Shown: positions 13,634 to 13,852 of the stretch, piece by piece
Layout: each line of letters opens with the position of its first letter
How positions within the stretch are numbered: position 1 is the stretch's first letter
Assembly (NCBI GenBank): GCA_034666965.1
Contig: JAXDKT010000117.1
Location: 1-13,852, forward strand
Length of the DNA stretch: 13,852 nucleotides
Reading direction: 5' to 3'
Source of the DNA: Chersky-267 sp034666965
GTDB taxonomy: Bacteria > Chloroflexota > Limnocylindria > Limnocylindrales > CSP1-4
Made by a program: the position numbers and the translations under genes
The notes under the pieces: model-generated
Database searches by the model: none
Seen by the model: only the letters and a program-made list of their open reading frames with translations
What the model was told of the DNA's origin: nothing

Positions 13634-13781
13634 GGTGAAACGCCATTCGGTTTCACCGGTTCTGCCGGTCTTTTGGTGCCACCATCGGGGCCCGTTTCAC
13701 CAGGTCCCGAACCTCTTCATATTTTCGGACTCGGCGTCACGGAGAGGACCCAGATGGGACCCGCTGGAGTGTGGTGAAACG
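13634..13781. repeat. Second repeat family, GGTGAAAC
   Basis: GGTGAAACG occurs at 13634-13642 and 13773-13781 on the plus strand. Inverted copies are GGTTTCACC at 13649-13657 and CGTTTCACC at 13693-13701. The first two face each other with a 6-nt gap and can form a hairpin. A short AT-rich patch (13714-13726, CTTCATATTTTCG) lies between copies three and four. These could be a second set of Rep or recombinase sites, or operators. The region beyond 13594 contains no gene that I can support. Confidence 0.5.
13655..13674 (+). terminator. Weak terminator-like hairpin after the small gene
   Basis: ACCGG (13655-13659) and CCGGT (13665-13669) form a 5-bp GC-rich stem with a 5-nt loop, followed by CTTTT. 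It lies about 60 nt past the stop of the 60-residue gene, where an operon terminator would be expected. The stem is short and partly overlaps the second repeat family, so confidence is low. Confidence 0.3.
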
Positions 13782-13852
13782 TCCTCGGAATTCACATAGG
13801 CACTGACCACCAACACACAACCACCACCGTAAACCCCCCGGTACCCCCTCCA
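13782..13852. other. G-poor, A/C-rich tail at the window edge
   Basis: From about 13806 the plus strand is nearly free of G (ACCACCAACACACAACCACC and onward), ending in C-runs. No gene, repeat unit or stem is apparent. Strong strand asymmetry beside an origin-like region may reflect a single-stranded binding or entry site, or the leader of the next gene beyond the window. Confidence 0.3.

Overview
The window looks like the chromosome of a high-GC bacterium. The left-hand genes count at roughly 68-72% GC in sampled rows, and many start codons are GTG or TTG. The gene mix (a DUF5317-like domain, an HD-GYP protein with a membrane sensor, a MalT-like ATPase regulator with a C-terminal SARP/BTAD module, PIG-L, GT87) would fit Chloroflexota (for example a Limnocylindria-type lineage) or a neighbouring high-GC phylum. 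This placement is an inference; no rRNA or tRNA gene is present to fix it.

Layout. (1) 1-6441, minus strand: a tightly packed run of six genes transcribed leftwards. In transcription order they are an HD-GYP c-di-GMP phosphodiesterase with a seven-helix membrane domain, a DUF5317-like/MFS fusion transporter, an acidic single-pass membrane protein, protein-L-isoaspartate methyltransferase, a PIG-L type deacetylase, and the start of a GT87/DUF2029-type membrane glycosyltransferase that runs off the left edge. Gaps are 1-70 nt, so this is probably one operon, with internal promoters possible. A cell-envelope or surface-glycan theme with a c-di-GMP input is plausible but inferred. (2) 6442-6888: a long leader ahead of the HD-GYP gene. 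It holds a good minus-strand promoter, three stem-loops (one terminator-like) and two tiny ORFs with ribosome binding sites. One of these encodes a 29-residue signal-peptide-like peptide. (3) 6889-9969, minus strand: a large MalT-like ATPase/TPR/BTAD regulator whose 5' end, including the P-loop, is missing. (4) 9953-10103: the apparent boundary of an inserted element, marked by a perfect 11-bp inverted repeat and a plus-strand terminator-like hairpin. (5) 10110-13594, plus strand: a cassette of small unknown genes joined by ATGA or GTGA overlaps (two are zinc-ribbon-like), then a RepA-like RecA-fold ATPase. (6) 12985-13852: an origin-like zone with seven perfect copies of a 10-bp iteron (TGCGGYGACC), a long stem-loop, a small gene and a second family of repeats (GGTGAAAC).

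Interpretation: the right third resembles the replication module of an integrated plasmid-like or phage-like element that entered the 5' part of the regulator gene. No integrase, relaxase or capsid gene lies within the window, so the element type is open. The segment from about 5880 to 9960 has visibly lower GC (52-63% in sampled rows) than the left operon, and the change falls inside the HD-GYP gene. That gene may be a recombinant mosaic, or the assembly may switch strains there.
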